Translations under genes and position numbers: made by a program
Shown here: piece after piece, positions 43,652 through 52,146 of the stretch
Numbering within the stretch: the stretch's first letter is position 1
How the letters are laid out: each line of letters opens with the position of its first letter
The notes under the pieces: model-generated
What the model was told of the DNA's origin: nothing
Database searches by the model: none
Seen by the model: the letters and a program-made list of their open reading frames with translations, nothing else
DNA from: Nocardioides sp. SR21
GTDB lineage: Bacteria > Actinomycetota > Actinomycetes > Propionibacteriales > Nocardioidaceae
Direction: 5' to 3'
Length of the DNA stretch: 64,000 bases
Assembly (NCBI RefSeq): GCF_022761125.1
Contig: NZ_JAKWJR010000005.1
Location: forward strand, 186,001 to 250,000

Positions 43652-44035
43652 CTACTCCGAGCCGCCCAGCTCGAGCTCGACGTCGTCGTACACGAGGTCG
43701 TTGACCCGCTGGGCGTGGTGTGCGAGGTCGACGAGCAGGCGGTGCAGCTCGCCACGGACCGCCTCGGCGTCGGTGCACTCCAGCACCTGGGGACCCAGCA
43801 CGCTGAGCCGGCCGAGGAGCGCGGTGCGCTCCCGGAGCACGGTGCCGCTGCGGGCGACCAGCCAGCCGTCGTGCGGGTCCTCGGCCTCGGCGACCAGCTC
43901 GTCGCGGACCGCGGCCATCCGTTGCCGCACCGTCCAGCGCCAGCTGCCGAGAGCTGCTCCGGTCCGGCCAGGGGCGTCGAGCGCCTCGTGCAGCGCCTCG
44001 GTCGCGGCCGCCATTCCGGTCATCGTGACGGTCAT
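43652..44035 (-). CDS. Small helical hypothetical protein
   Basis: 127 aa from ATG 44035 (GGGAGG Shine-Dalgarno 4 nt upstream); a GTG at 44080 would add 15 residues. Mostly alpha-helical: ALGSWRWTVRQRMAAVRDEL, RERTALLGRLSVLGPQVLE, ELHRLLVDLAHHAQRVNDLVYDDVELELGG. No known domain. Similar small helical proteins are common in actinobacteria without a function. Confidence 0.65.
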   Translation of the reverse strand: MTVTMTGMAAATEALHEALDAPGRTGAALGSWRWTVRQRMAAVRDELVAEAEDPHDGWLVARSGTVLRERTALLGRLSVLGPQVLECTDAEAVRGELHRLLVDLAHHAQRVNDLVYDDVELELGGSE

Positions 44036-44144
44036 GGTGCCTCCCGGGGGCCCGGCGCGGTAGGGGACTTCGAGTGTCACCCCGGAGCGGTCTCCTCACA
44101 ACCCCGGTGAGCCGGGCAATTGCGGTGTCTTGTTCAATCAGTTC

Positions 44145-44621
44145 GTGACCGCCCCGCTCGACGACCTCCCCGTGTCCGACTATCGACTCGCGCCGGCCGT
44201 GGGCGTCCGGTTCGTCGGTGGCCTCCTGGTGCTGGTCGCGGTCCTGGTCTTCGCCACCACCGTCGTGGTCGGGCTCCTCGAGCTGCCGAGCTGGCTGATG
44301 CTGGCCGCCGCCGGGCTGGGCGTGCTCGCCGTCCTCGTGGGCGCGTACGTCGTCACGAAGCGGATCGCCGTGGTCCGGCTCGGTCCCGACGGCTACCGGG
44401 TCCGCCTGGTCCGCGGCGTCGGGGTTCCCGCGGCGGGCTGGAAGGAGGTCCGCGAGGCGGTGACCAGCACCGACGGCGTCGGCGCCCCGGTCGTGGTGCT
44501 GCGGCTGCGCGACGAGCGGACGACGACGATCCCGGTGCAGGTGCTGGCCGCCGACCGGGAGGACTTCGTGCGGGACCTGCTCACCCACCTGCGGCACGGG
44601 CAGGGCGTCCGTCCGCTCTGA
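44145..44621 (+). CDS. Two-helix membrane protein with a PH-like C-terminal domain
   Basis: 158 aa from GTG 44145 (a TTG at 44130 is possible). Two membrane helices (about residues 20-65, FVGGLLVLVAVLVFATTVVV and a second hydrophobic run), then a soluble beta-rich domain KRIAVVRLGPDGYRVRLVRG, VVVLRLRDERTTTIPVQVLAADREDFVRDL resembling bacterial PH-type domains. Function unknown. Confidence 0.7.
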   Translation: MTAPLDDLPVSDYRLAPAVGVRFVGGLLVLVAVLVFATTVVVGLLELPSWLMLAAAGLGVLAVLVGAYVVTKRIAVVRLGPDGYRVRLVRGVGVPAAGWKEVREAVTSTDGVGAPVVVLRLRDERTTTIPVQVLAADREDFVRDLLTHLRHGQGVRPL

Positions 44622-44684
44622 CCGCGGCCCGAGACCCTGATTGGTCACCCGCGCCACCCTCCTTGTAGCCTGTGCGGGCTGTCG

Positions 44685-44775
44685 GGAGGCGTCGCCTAGT
44701 CCGGTCTATGGCGCCCGCCTGCTAAGCGGGTTTGGGGCTACAACCCCATCGAGGGTTCAAATCCCTCCGCCTCCG
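44685..44775 (+). tRNA. tRNA-Ser (anticodon GCU)
   Basis: 91 nt. Acceptor GGAGGCG pairs with CGCCTCC; anticodon stem CCCGC/GCGGG with loop CTGCTAA-type giving GCT; long variable arm TTTGGGGCTACAACCCCATC; T-arm GAGGG-TTCAAAT-CCCTC. CCA is not encoded. -10 TAGCCT at 44666-44671. Confidence 0.96.
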
Positions 44776-44780
44776 CAGTC

Positions 44781-44820
44781 ACGAAACCCCGCCCGGGGAC
44801 ACTCCTGGGCGGGGTTTCGT
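44781..44820 (+). terminator. Terminator after tRNA-Ser(GCU)
   Basis: ACGAAACCCCGCCC and GGGCGGGGTTTCGT are perfect 14-base arms around a 12-base loop, six bases after the tRNA. Confidence 0.85.
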
Positions 44821-44987
44821 CCGTCCGGACACCATCTCACTGGACGGAGACTCATTGCGGACGGTGCCGGACCGCTCGAGCCCCGAGCGAGAAATGCGCC
44901 GATCTTGCGGAGAGTCGGTACCGCCACGCGAGGATTTGGGGTACAACTTTTCGCTGGACATCTTCCTTGCGTCCCTCCTTCACGTGA

Positions 44988-45020
44988 CTGCAGCATCCTG
45001 CAGTTATGTGCAATGCACAT
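44988..45020. promoter_or_regulatory. Clustered palindromes upstream of the mini-peptide gene
   Basis: CTGCAG-CATC-CTGCAG (44988-45003, extendable to ACTGCAG/CTGCAGT) is followed by ATGTGCA-A-TGCACAT (45006-45020), a perfect 15-bp palindrome. They sit about 100 bp before the peptide ATG in a visibly AT-richer, gene-free stretch (44821-45122). A binding site for the neighbouring LuxR-type regulator is a plausible reading. Confidence 0.45.
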
Positions 45021-45122
45021 TTCTGAGGGACCATTCCGTTCGTGCTACCGGCACTCCACCCACGACACTTGTCGTACCGGGTCTTCCGTGGGACCCGATG
45101 ACGAAAAGGTGGATGAGGGAAC

Positions 45123-45239
45123 ATGAACATTGCTCGCAGGATTGCCGTTGGGATTCTCACCGCGACGCTGAGCTTCGGTCTCGTCGGTATCGCCGCTCCG
45201 GCCCACGCCGACTTCGTGTGGAGTCGCGCTGGGCGCTGA
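45123..45239 (+). CDS. Secreted mini-peptide precursor (candidate signal peptide hormone)
   Basis: 38 aa. The start MNIARRIAVGIL and the hydrophobic run that follows are a canonical Sec signal peptide; cleavage after APAHA would release only DFVWSRAGR. The ATG has a Shine-Dalgarno (GAGGGAAC, directly before it). Codon use is less GC-biased than in neighbouring genes. It faces a LuxR-HTH regulator across a 17-bp perfect terminator and has a 300-bp regulatory region of its own. A secreted nonapeptide has no room for a folded domain, so signalling is the most natural reading. I know no characterised homologue. Confidence 0.6.
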   Translation: MNIARRIAVGILTATLSFGLVGIAAPAHADFVWSRAGR

Positions 45240-45328
45240 CGCAGACCAGTGATCGATTGAGCCGGGGGCCCGACTCACCCCCCACCTTGTCCGGCCCCAG
45301 TGCCACCCCCCAGGCCCGGCTCGATCCT

Positions 45329-45366
45329 CAACGAGGACAGTGACCAACCGGTCACTGTCCTCGTTG
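45329..45366. terminator. Bidirectional terminator between peptide and regulator genes
   Basis: CAACGAGGACAGTGACC and GGTCACTGTCCTCGTTG are perfect 17-base arms with loop AACC. On the plus strand it is followed by CATTTGCC. A second, weaker stem just upstream pairs GATTGAGCCGGG (45255-45266) with CCCGGCTCGATC (45315-45326). Confidence 0.85.
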
Positions 45367-45375
45367 CATTTGCCC

Positions 45376-46398
45376 CTAGGGCGCGTCGGGCGCCTCGGCT
45401 CCGGAGATGCCGAGCCGGCCGAGCGTGTAGCCGAGCTGGAACCGGGTCTCCGCCTCGAAGTCGTCCTTGAGGTCCGCCACGTAGCCGGCGTAGGTGCGTG
45501 GGCTGACGCCGAGCCGCTTGGCCGAGACCGGGTCGGAGTGGCCCTCGATCAGCATCCGCATCGTCATCGCGCGCTGCTCCTCGGCGATGCCCTTCACCAC
45601 GGCGGCGTCCTGGCTGGTGAAGGGCCGGGCCCGCTCCCAGGAGCGCATGAACACGTCGACCAGGTAGGCCACGATCGTGGGCTCCCGGATCGCGAGTGCG
45701 GTGTCGCTTCCCGAGGGCGAGGGGATGATGGCGGTGCGCCGGTCGACGATGATCATCCGGTTGAAGAACTCGTCCTGTGTTCGGGTCTCGGCGCCGAGGG
45801 GGCTGATCGCGGCGACGTAGGCCCGGATAACGGTGCTGCGCCGGGCGCTGTGCTGGTAGAGGTTGAGGATCCGGACTCCGCGTTCCAGGAGCGTCCTCTC
45901 GGCCTCGGTCACCGGGACGAGGGCTTCGCTCAGCTCCTCGGCGGCGGGCCGTCCGGTCTGGGGGTGAGCTGCGAGCACCTCCTCCTCGGCCTCTGGGACG
46001 ATCGTGTAGAGGAACGCCTGGATCTCTTCGTTCCCGTGCAGGTAACGGAACGGGCCGCGCTCGTCGGTGTTCGGCGCTCGGCGCCAGGTCTGCGTGAGTC
46101 CGGAGACGGCCTGGGCCCACTGCGCGGACTCCTGCAGCAGCTCGGCGCCCTGCTGGCTCAGGGGGGTGACCACCCGAGCGTGGACGAGCGCTGGATCCTC
46201 GGCGACCCAAGTGTCGGCGGTGGGGTCGAGACGAACCAGCCCGAGGCGCCTCAGCTGCTCCAGAGCGTCGTGCAGCTCACCGCCCGGCTCGAGACGCGGC
46301 TCGCCGGCGACGATGCCGCCGGAGCTGACGATCTCTTCGTAGAGCGCAGTGCTCGCGGACTCGAAGAGCGCGCGGTCCTCCGGGCCGTACGTGTCCAC
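45376..46398 (-). CDS. LuxR-HTH transcriptional regulator with PLD/TrmB-like effector domain
   Basis: 340 aa from GTG 46398, chosen for the GGGGAAGGG Shine-Dalgarno; an ATG at 46470 lies in the pckA terminator. The first 60 residues look like a winged helix (ALYEEIVSSGGIVAG; ALEQLRRLGLVRLD). Residues about 70-255 are an effector region with RGVRILNLYQHSARRSTVIRAYV and NRMIIVDRRTAIIPSP, as in TrmB/PLD-like regulator families. The C-terminus (VVKGIAEEQRAMTMRMLIEG, SAKRLGVSPRTYAGYVADLK) is a diverged LuxR-type HTH. No response-regulator receiver. It is convergent with the mini-peptide gene, its likely partner. Confidence 0.75.
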   Translation of the reverse strand: MDTYGPEDRALFESASTALYEEIVSSGGIVAGEPRLEPGGELHDALEQLRRLGLVRLDPTADTWVAEDPALVHARVVTPLSQQGAELLQESAQWAQAVSGLTQTWRRAPNTDERGPFRYLHGNEEIQAFLYTIVPEAEEEVLAAHPQTGRPAAEELSEALVPVTEAERTLLERGVRILNLYQHSARRSTVIRAYVAAISPLGAETRTQDEFFNRMIIVDRRTAIIPSPSGSDTALAIREPTIVAYLVDVFMRSWERARPFTSQDAAVVKGIAEEQRAMTMRMLIEGHSDPVSAKRLGVSPRTYAGYVADLKDDFEAETRFQLGYTLGRLGISGAEAPDAP

Positions 46399-46467
46399 GC
46401 AGCCCTTCCCCTCTCGCCCGAGCCCCCGTTCCGACGTGTGCGCCCCGATCCTTCCATAGGGCCCAAA

Positions 46468-46504
46468 CAAGTCGGGCCCCGTCCACGCGACGGGGCCCGA
46501 CTTG
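46468..46504 (-). terminator. pckA terminator
   Basis: On the minus strand CAAGTCGGGCCCCGTC and GACGGGGCCCGACTTG form a perfect 16-bp stem with a 5-base loop, followed by TTTG. It lies 27 bp beyond the pckA stop. Confidence 0.85.
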
Positions 46505-46530
46505 GTTAAGAGACTGTCTCCATCAGCGGG

Positions 46531-48351
46531 TCATCCGCCGAGACGCGCACGCAGCCCGTCGAGCTCGGTCCAGAGGACGGCCGGCAGGTCGTCGCCGAAC
46601 TTCTCGAACCACTCCTGGATCTGCGGGAGCTCGGCCTTCCACTCCTCGACGTCGACCGCCAGCGCGGCCGCGAGGGCGTCGGGGGTCATGTCCAGGCCAT
46701 CCACGTCGAGCGAGTCCGGGGTCGGCACGTGGCCGATCGGGGTCTCGACCGCGGCCGCCTGGCCGTCGATGCGCTCGACGACCCACTTGAGGACCCGGCT
46801 GTTCTCGCCGAAGCCCGGCCACAGGAAGCCGCCCTCGTCGTCACGGCGGAACCAGTTGACGTAGAAGATCTTCGGCAGCTTCGCCGCGTCGTTGTCCTTG
46901 CCGACCGAGATCCAGTGGCTGAAGTAGTCGCCGGCGTTGTAGCCGATGAACGGCAGCATCGCCATCGGGTCGCGGCGCACCACGCCGACCGCGCCGACCG
47001 CGGCCGCGGTGGTCTCCGAGGAGAGCGTCGCGCCGAGGAACGTGCCGTGGGTCCAGTCGCGGGCCTCGAAGACCAGCGGGACGGTCGTCTTGCGGCGGCC
47101 GCCGAACAGGATCGCGTCGATCGGGACGCCGCGCGGGTCGTCGAACTCGGGCGCCAGGATGTCGCACTGCTTGATCGGGGTGCAGTAGCGGCTGTTCGGG
47201 TGGCTGGAGTCGAAGTCCGACTCCGGGGTCCACTCCTCGCCCTTCCACGAGGTCGCCTTGGCCGGCGGGTTCTCGAGACCCTCCCACCAGATGTCGCCGT
47301 CCTCGGTGAGCGCGACGTTGGTGAAGACCGAGTTGCCCTTGTTGATGGTGGCCATCGCGTGCGGGTTCGTGTGCTCGTTGGTGCCGGGAGCCACGCCGAA
47401 GAAGCCGTACTCCGGGTTCACCGCCCACAGGCGACCGTCGTCGCCGATCCGCATCCACGCGATGTCGTCGCCGATCGACTCGACCTTCCAGCCGGGGATG
47501 GTCGGCTTGAGCATCGCCAGGTTGGTCTTGCCGCACGCCGACGGGAAGGCCGCGGCGATGTACTTCACCGTGCCCTCGGGCGAGGTGAGCTTCAGGATCA
47601 GCATGTGCTCGGCCAGCCAGCCCTCGTCGCGGGCCATGACCGAGGCGATGCGCAGCGCGTAGCACTTCTTGCCGAGCAGCGCGTTGCCGCCGTACCCGGA
47701 GCCGAAGGACCAGATGGCGCGCTCGTCGGGGAACTGCACGATGTACTTCGTGTCGCTGCACGGCCACGCGACGTCGGCCTGGCCCGGCTCCAGCGGCATG
47801 CCCACGGAGTGCAGGGCCGGCACGAAGTCGGCGTCCAGCTCGGTCATCCGCTCGAGCACCGGGGTGCCGACGCGCGCCATCACCCGCATCGACGCGGTGA
47901 CGTACGCCGAGTCCGTGAGCTCGATGCCGAACATCGGCTTCTCGGCCTCAAGGTGGCCCATCACGAACGGGATGACGTACATGGTGCGGCCGCGCATGCA
48001 GCCGTCGTACAGACCCCGCATGAGGGTCTTCATCTCGTCCGGGTCCATCCAGTTGTTGGTCGGGCCGGCGTCGCGCTTGTCGACGGAGCAGATGTAGGTG
48101 CGGTCCTCGACGCGGGCGACGTCGATCGGGTCGCTCGCCGCGTAGAAGGAGTTGGGCTTGATCGCCGGGTTGAGCCGGGTGAAGGTGCCGGTCGACACGA
48201 GGGCGTCGGTGAGCTCGGTCCACTCCTCGTCGGAGCCGGTCACCCAGTGGATGCGGTCCGGCTGGGTCATCGCTGCGACCTCGGTGACGAAGTCGAGGAT
48301 GCCCTGGTGGGTCGTCGGGTGGGCCGTGGTGGCTGCCTGGGTGGCGGTCAT
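46531..48351 (-). CDS. pckA: Phosphoenolpyruvate carboxykinase (GTP)
   Basis: 606 aa, the usual GTP-type length. Converts oxaloacetate and GTP to PEP and CO2 at the start of gluconeogenesis. [31 protein letters not shown] (P-loop with the reactive cysteine), [31 protein letters not shown] and GPTNNWM motifs are intact. ATG preceded by GAGAAGGAAC. Long 5' leader: TACTGT (plus 48462-48467) is a possible -10 about 110 nt upstream. Ends in a strong terminator. Confidence 0.97.
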   Translation of the reverse strand: MTATQAATTAHPTTHQGILDFVTEVAAMTQPDRIHWVTGSDEEWTELTDALVSTGTFTRLNPAIKPNSFYAASDPIDVARVEDRTYICSVDKRDAGPTNNWMDPDEMKTLMRGLYDGCMRGRTMYVIPFVMGHLEAEKPMFGIELTDSAYVTASMRVMARVGTPVLERMTELDADFVPALHSVGMPLEPGQADVAWPCSDTKYIVQFPDERAIWSFGSGYGGNALLGKKCYALRIASVMARDEGWLAEHMLILKLTSPEGTVKYIAAAFPSACGKTNLAMLKPTIPGWKVESIGDDIAWMRIGDDGRLWAVNPEYGFFGVAPGTNEHTNPHAMATINKGNSVFTNVALTEDGDIWWEGLENPPAKATSWKGEEWTPESDFDSSHPNSRYCTPIKQCDILAPEFDDPRGVPIDAILFGGRRKTTVPLVFEARDWTHGTFLGATLSSETTAAAVGAVGVVRRDPMAMLPFIGYNAGDYFSHWISVGKDNDAAKLPKIFYVNWFRRDDEGGFLWPGFGENSRVLKWVVERIDGQAAAVETPIGHVPTPDSLDVDGLDMTPDALAAALAVDVEEWKAELPQIQEWFEKFGDDLPAVLWTELDGLRARLGG

Positions 48352-48691
48352 CAGCTGTTCCTTCTCGCGCGCTTCGCGGATTCGTCCGGCGTCGTTGTCG
48401 GCGACTGGAGGTACCCCGAGAGCGATGCCACAAGCGCGCCACGACCCCCGTGAGTGGGGCGACAGTACCCTCGGATTCTCGCGGCGCGACATTGGATCGA
48501 TCAATGGACCGTGGGACGCGTCACATCCCTTGTTTTGAGCGGGATTCTCGCTCTTCGAGGTACCTATCTTCGGCCTTTTCGAGACCCAAGCCGAGGGCCG
48601 GTGCGTGCGGCCGAGGGGTGGCCCGGATTTCGTCCCGTCCCGCGGCGTCGGCTATCCTCGTCCAGTCGCTCACCCGCGTGGTGGGCGATGG
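48352..48691. other. Gene-free region between pckA and tRNA-Arg
   Basis: 340 bp with no credible gene. It holds the pckA promoter on the minus strand, an operator-like CATTG-GATCGAT-CAATG (48490-48506), and the tRNA-Arg -10 TATCCT (48653-48658) on the plus strand. Confidence 0.5.
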
Positions 48692-48764
48692 GCGCCTGTA
48701 GCTCAACGGATAGAGCATCTGACTACGGATCAGAAGGTTTGGGGTTCGAATCCCTACAGGCGCG
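48692..48764 (+). tRNA. tRNA-Arg (anticodon ACG)
   Basis: 73 nt. Acceptor GCGCCTG/CAGGCGC, D-arm GCTCAACGGATAGAGC, anticodon stem-loop CTGACTACGGATCAG with ACG, T-arm GGGG-TTCGAAT-CCCT. CCA not encoded. The A34 would be edited to inosine. Confidence 0.96.
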
Positions 48765-48772
48765 CAGGACCG

Positions 48773-48798
48773 GAACCCGCACCGCCAGGTGCGGGTTC
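48773..48798 (+). terminator. Terminator after tRNA-Arg
   Basis: GAACCCGCAC-CGCCAG-GTGCGGGTTC, perfect 10-bp stem nine bases after the tRNA, followed by TCTGCATTT. Confidence 0.8.
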
Positions 48799-48943
48799 TC
48801 TGCATTTGCGACAGCCGCTCCGGGGACCTGCTCAGGTCAGGAGCCGGTGGGCCGGTTCCGCTCCCGACCCATCGGCGCGGGTGATCCCACCCATCGCCCC
48901 GCAGTCGGTTCCGCCGGGTGGTACGGCGCGGTTGGGTGGGCGG

Positions 48944-51469
48944 GTGACCGCACCCTCGCACCTGCACGCCGAGCACCGGAACGACGCCCTCGGGATCGGC
49001 GAGCGCCGGCCCCGGCTGTCCTGGCGGCTGCCCGAGGGGGCGACCCGCCAGCTGGCCTACCAGCTGGCCTACGAGCTGGCCGACGAGCTGATTGCGGGGG
49101 AGCGCGTCGAGTCCGACGCCAACGTGCTGGTCCCGTGGCCCGGCGACGCGCTGCGGTCCGGGGAGCGACGAGAGGTGCGGGTGCGGGTCTGGACCGACCT
49201 GGGCGAGAGCGACTGGTCGGTGCCGCTGGCGGTCGAGGCCGGGCTGCTCGAGGCCGCGGACTGGACGGCGCAGTGGGTGGCACCGACCGCGGAGCCCGGC
49301 CGGGCTCCGCAGCGGCCGGCGTACCTGCTGCGCGGGGAGGTCGTCGTCGACCGGCCGGTCCGGCGGGCGCGGCTGTACGCGACCGCGCACGGGATCTACG
49401 AGGCCACCATCGACGGGGTCCGGGTGAGCGACGACGAGCTCACGCCCGGGTACACCGAGTACGCCGTCCACACGCACGTGCAGACGTACGACGTGACCGC
49501 GCTGCTGGCCGAGGGCCGGCACGAGCTCGGCGCCCTGCTCGCCGACGGGTGGTACCGCGGCCAGGTGGGGATGACCCGCGCCAGCGACCAGTGGGGCGAG
49601 GTGACCGCGTTCCTCGCGCAGCTCGTCGTCGATCACGAGGACGGGACGCGCACGGTCCACGGCACCGGCGTGGGCTGGGAGTGGGCGACCTCGCAGGTCG
49701 TCGTGGCCGACCTGATCGAGGGCCAGCACGAGGACCGCGGTCGTACGCCGGGCGACTGGGCGCCGGTCGCCGTCGTCGACCGGGGGTACGACGCGCTGTC
49801 GATCTCCCCGGCGCCGCCGGTGCGCCCGGTCGAGGAGCTCCGCCCGGCGTCGGTGACCGGGCTGCGGCCCGGGGTGCACGTGGTCGACCTCGGCCAGAAC
49901 ATCAACGGCCGGGTGCGCCTGACGCTGCACGGCTCCGACGCCGTGCTCACCCACGCCGAGGCGCTGGGGCCGGACGGCGACGTGACCACCGACCACCTCA
50001 CGCCGGACGTGCCGTTCCTGCCCGAGCCGCTGACCGCCGGACAGGTCGACCGGGTGGTCGGCGGCGGCGAGGAGTTCGAGCCGCGGCTGACGACGCACGG
50101 CTTCCAGTACGTCCGCGTCGAAGGCCCCGGGAGGCTGACGTGCGACGACGTTACCGGCGTCGTGGTGCACACCGACCTGGAGCCGCGCGGGTCGTTCGGG
50201 TGCTCCGACGAGCGGCTGCAGCGCCTGCACGACGCGGCGGTGTGGAGCTTCCGCGGGAACGCGTGCGACATCCCCACCGACTGCCCGACCCGGGAGCGCG
50301 CGGGGTGGACCGGCGACTGGCAGATCTTCGCGCCGACCGCGACGTACCTCTACGACGTCGCGGGGTTCTCGCTGAAGTGGCTGCGCGACCTCGTCGCCGT
50401 GCAGTGGGAGGACGGCAACCTCGGCAACATGGCGCCGATGCCGCCGGCCGAGCGCGCCGGGTTCCTGGCGAAGCTCAACGGGTCGGCCGGCTGGGGCGAC
50501 GCGATCGTGCTGGTGCCGTGGGAGCTCTACGGGGAGTACGGCGACACCGCGGTGCTGGCCGAGCTGTGGCCGGCGATGGTGCGCTGGCTCGACCGGGCCG
50601 AGCTGATGGCCGCGACCGCGCACCACCCCGACCGCGAGCCGAACCCGTACGTCTGGGACACCGGCTTCCACTGGGGCGAGTGGTTGGAGCCCGGGGAGGA
50701 CCCGGGGGACTTCCCCGCGTTCGTCGCGGCGGACAAGTCGATCGTGGCGACGGCGTACCTCGCCTGGTCGACGCGGCACGCGGCGGCGGTCGCCGGGGTG
50801 CTCGGCGACGAGGAGGCGGCCGCGCGCTACGCCGCGCTGTCGGAGGGCGTGGTGGCGGCTTGGCGGGCCGAGTTCGGGGTGCCGACCACGCAGGCGAACC
50901 TGGTGCGCGCGCTGCGGTTCGGGCTGATCCCCGACGAGCTGATCGACCGGGCGGTCGCCGACCTCGTCCGGTTGGTCCGCGAGGCCGGGACGCACCTGGG
51001 CACCGGCTTCCTCGCCACGCCCGACCTGCTGCCGGTGCTCGCCGACCACGGTCACCTCGACCTGGCCTACGAGCTGCTGCTGCAGGACACGACGCCGTCG
51101 TGGCTGGCGATGATCGACCGCGGCGCGACGACCGTCTGGGAGCGCTGGGAGGGCATCGACGAGCACGGCGTGCCGCACGAGTCGCTCAACCACTACTCGA
51201 AGGGCGCGGTGATCTCGTTCCTGCACCGGTACGTCGCCGGGCTGGAGCGTCTCGAGCCGACCTGGCGCCGGTTCCGGGTGCAGCCGCGTCCGGGCGGCGG
51301 CATCACGTGGGCCGAGGCCGAGCACGTGACGCCGCACGGTCCGGCGCGGGTGAGCTGGCGTGCGGGAGGGCCGACGGTGGTCGTCGTACCTCCGGGGTGT
51401 TCGGCCGAGGTGGTGCTGCCGTCAGGCCCGACCGTCGAGGTCGGGCCTGGCGAGCATCACCTCGGGTGA
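48944..51469 (+). CDS. Alpha-L-rhamnosidase, GH78 family
   Basis: 841 aa, four-domain GH78 layout: N-terminal fibronectin-like domain (RLSWRLPEGATRQLAYQLAYEL), beta-sandwich (RARLYATAHGIYEATIDGVRV, LLADGWYRGQVG), the (alpha/alpha)6 catalytic barrel with DIPTDCPTRERAGWTGDWQIF (catalytic acids) and GATTVWERWEGIDEHG, and a C-terminal beta domain. It releases L-rhamnose from glycans or plant glycosides. No signal peptide, so intracellular. GTG 48944 chosen. A perfect 11-bp stem CAGGCCCGACC-GTCGA-GGTCGGGCCTG lies in the last codons (51423-51449) and may serve as terminator. Confidence 0.92.
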   Translation: MTAPSHLHAEHRNDALGIGERRPRLSWRLPEGATRQLAYQLAYELADELIAGERVESDANVLVPWPGDALRSGERREVRVRVWTDLGESDWSVPLAVEAGLLEAADWTAQWVAPTAEPGRAPQRPAYLLRGEVVVDRPVRRARLYATAHGIYEATIDGVRVSDDELTPGYTEYAVHTHVQTYDVTALLAEGRHELGALLADGWYRGQVGMTRASDQWGEVTAFLAQLVVDHEDGTRTVHGTGVGWEWATSQVVVADLIEGQHEDRGRTPGDWAPVAVVDRGYDALSISPAPPVRPVEELRPASVTGLRPGVHVVDLGQNINGRVRLTLHGSDAVLTHAEALGPDGDVTTDHLTPDVPFLPEPLTAGQVDRVVGGGEEFEPRLTTHGFQYVRVEGPGRLTCDDVTGVVVHTDLEPRGSFGCSDERLQRLHDAAVWSFRGNACDIPTDCPTRERAGWTGDWQIFAPTATYLYDVAGFSLKWLRDLVAVQWEDGNLGNMAPMPPAERAGFLAKLNGSAGWGDAIVLVPWELYGEYGDTAVLAELWPAMVRWLDRAELMAATAHHPDREPNPYVWDTGFHWGEWLEPGEDPGDFPAFVAADKSIVATAYLAWSTRHAAAVAGVLGDEEAAARYAALSEGVVAAWRAEFGVPTTQANLVRALRFGLIPDELIDRAVADLVRLVREAGTHLGTGFLATPDLLPVLADHGHLDLAYELLLQDTTPSWLAMIDRGATTVWERWEGIDEHGVPHESLNHYSKGAVISFLHRYVAGLERLEPTWRRFRVQPRPGGGITWAEAEHVTPHGPARVSWRAGGPTVVVVPPGCSAEVVLPSGPTVEVGPGEHHLG

Positions 51470-51484
51470 GGGTCTGGCTGCGGC

Positions 51485-51571
51485 TCAGACGCCGCGACCC
51501 CCGCGGACCCGGCCCAGGATGAAGAGAACGAGGGCGACGATGGCAAGGATGATCAGAATGGTCCACAACAT
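51485..51571 (-). CDS. 28-aa membrane mini-protein
   Basis: The translation begins MLWTILIILAIVALVLFILG and ends with a basic tail GRVRGGRGV: one membrane helix with positively charged cytoplasmic end. Similar short hydrophobic proteins are widespread in actinobacteria but uncharacterised. No clear Shine-Dalgarno. It lies between the convergent GH78 gene and the cupin gene. Confidence 0.5.
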   Translation of the reverse strand: MLWTILIILAIVALVLFILGRVRGGRGV

Positions 51572-51607
51572 GGACTGTCGGTGCCCAGTCGCCTGACCCG
51601 CGAAACG

Positions 51608-52135
51608 TCAGTCGCGCGGACCGCCGAGCGTCAGGCGGTCGAGCGGCAGCGTGGCGGTCAGCTCCTCGTCGAACTCGCCGTCGACGAGGATGAAGGCGAC
51701 CGACGCGGTCTCGGTGCCGCGGTTGGCCCAGGCGTGGTCGGTGCCGCGCTGCACGACGACGTCACCGGCGCGCAGGGTGACCTCCGAGTCGTCGAGGACG
51801 AGTGTGATCTCGCCTGCGAGCACGATCCCGTAGTCGATCGTCGCGGTCCGGTGCACCGGCGACTGCAGGCCACGCTCGTCGAGGTGCCCGGGCGCGAACT
51901 CGTTGATCCGGATCTTCGTGCCCCTCGGGGGAGGAGGTACGGCGAGGGTGCGCTGCGTGGGCTCGTCGGGCTCGACCGCGCGGACCACGGCCGGCGCGCC
52001 CTCGGTGTTCCAGATCTCGTGGAAGAGCACCCCGTCGTCGGGCAGCTCGCGCGAGACCGGGACGGGACCGTCGGACAGGACGACCGAGACGCCGTCGGGA
52101 GTGTGGCCGGTGACGACCCGGCGTGGGGTACTCAT
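51608..52135 (-). CDS. Cupin-domain protein
   Basis: 175 aa. The double-stranded beta-helix carries SPVHRTATIDYGIVLAGEITLVLDD and GDVVVQRGTDHAWANRG, the two cupin motifs with His and Glu/His ligands. HEIWNTEGAPA near residue 40 and TKIRINEFAPG precede them. Resembles cupins linked to aromatic or hydroxy-acid catabolism. ATG 52135 has AAGGG eight bases upstream; an in-frame ATG at 52150 overlaps the upstream metallo-hydrolase stop. Confidence 0.82.
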   Translation of the reverse strand: MSTPRRVVTGHTPDGVSVVLSDGPVPVSRELPDDGVLFHEIWNTEGAPAVVRAVEPDEPTQRTLAVPPPPRGTKIRINEFAPGHLDERGLQSPVHRTATIDYGIVLAGEITLVLDDSEVTLRAGDVVVQRGTDHAWANRGTETASVAFILVDGEFDEELTATLPLDRLTLGGPRD

Positions 52136-52146
52136 GTGGTGGCCCT

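Noticed and set aside
44757..45020. 87-codon minus-strand frame in the mini-peptide upstream region
   Set aside because: It runs through the tRNA terminator, has no ribosome site, and its sequence has no protein-like features.
48692..51469. tRNA-Arg as an integration site for an island carrying the rhamnosidase
   Set aside because: No integrase and no repeated tRNA 3' end in the next kilobases.
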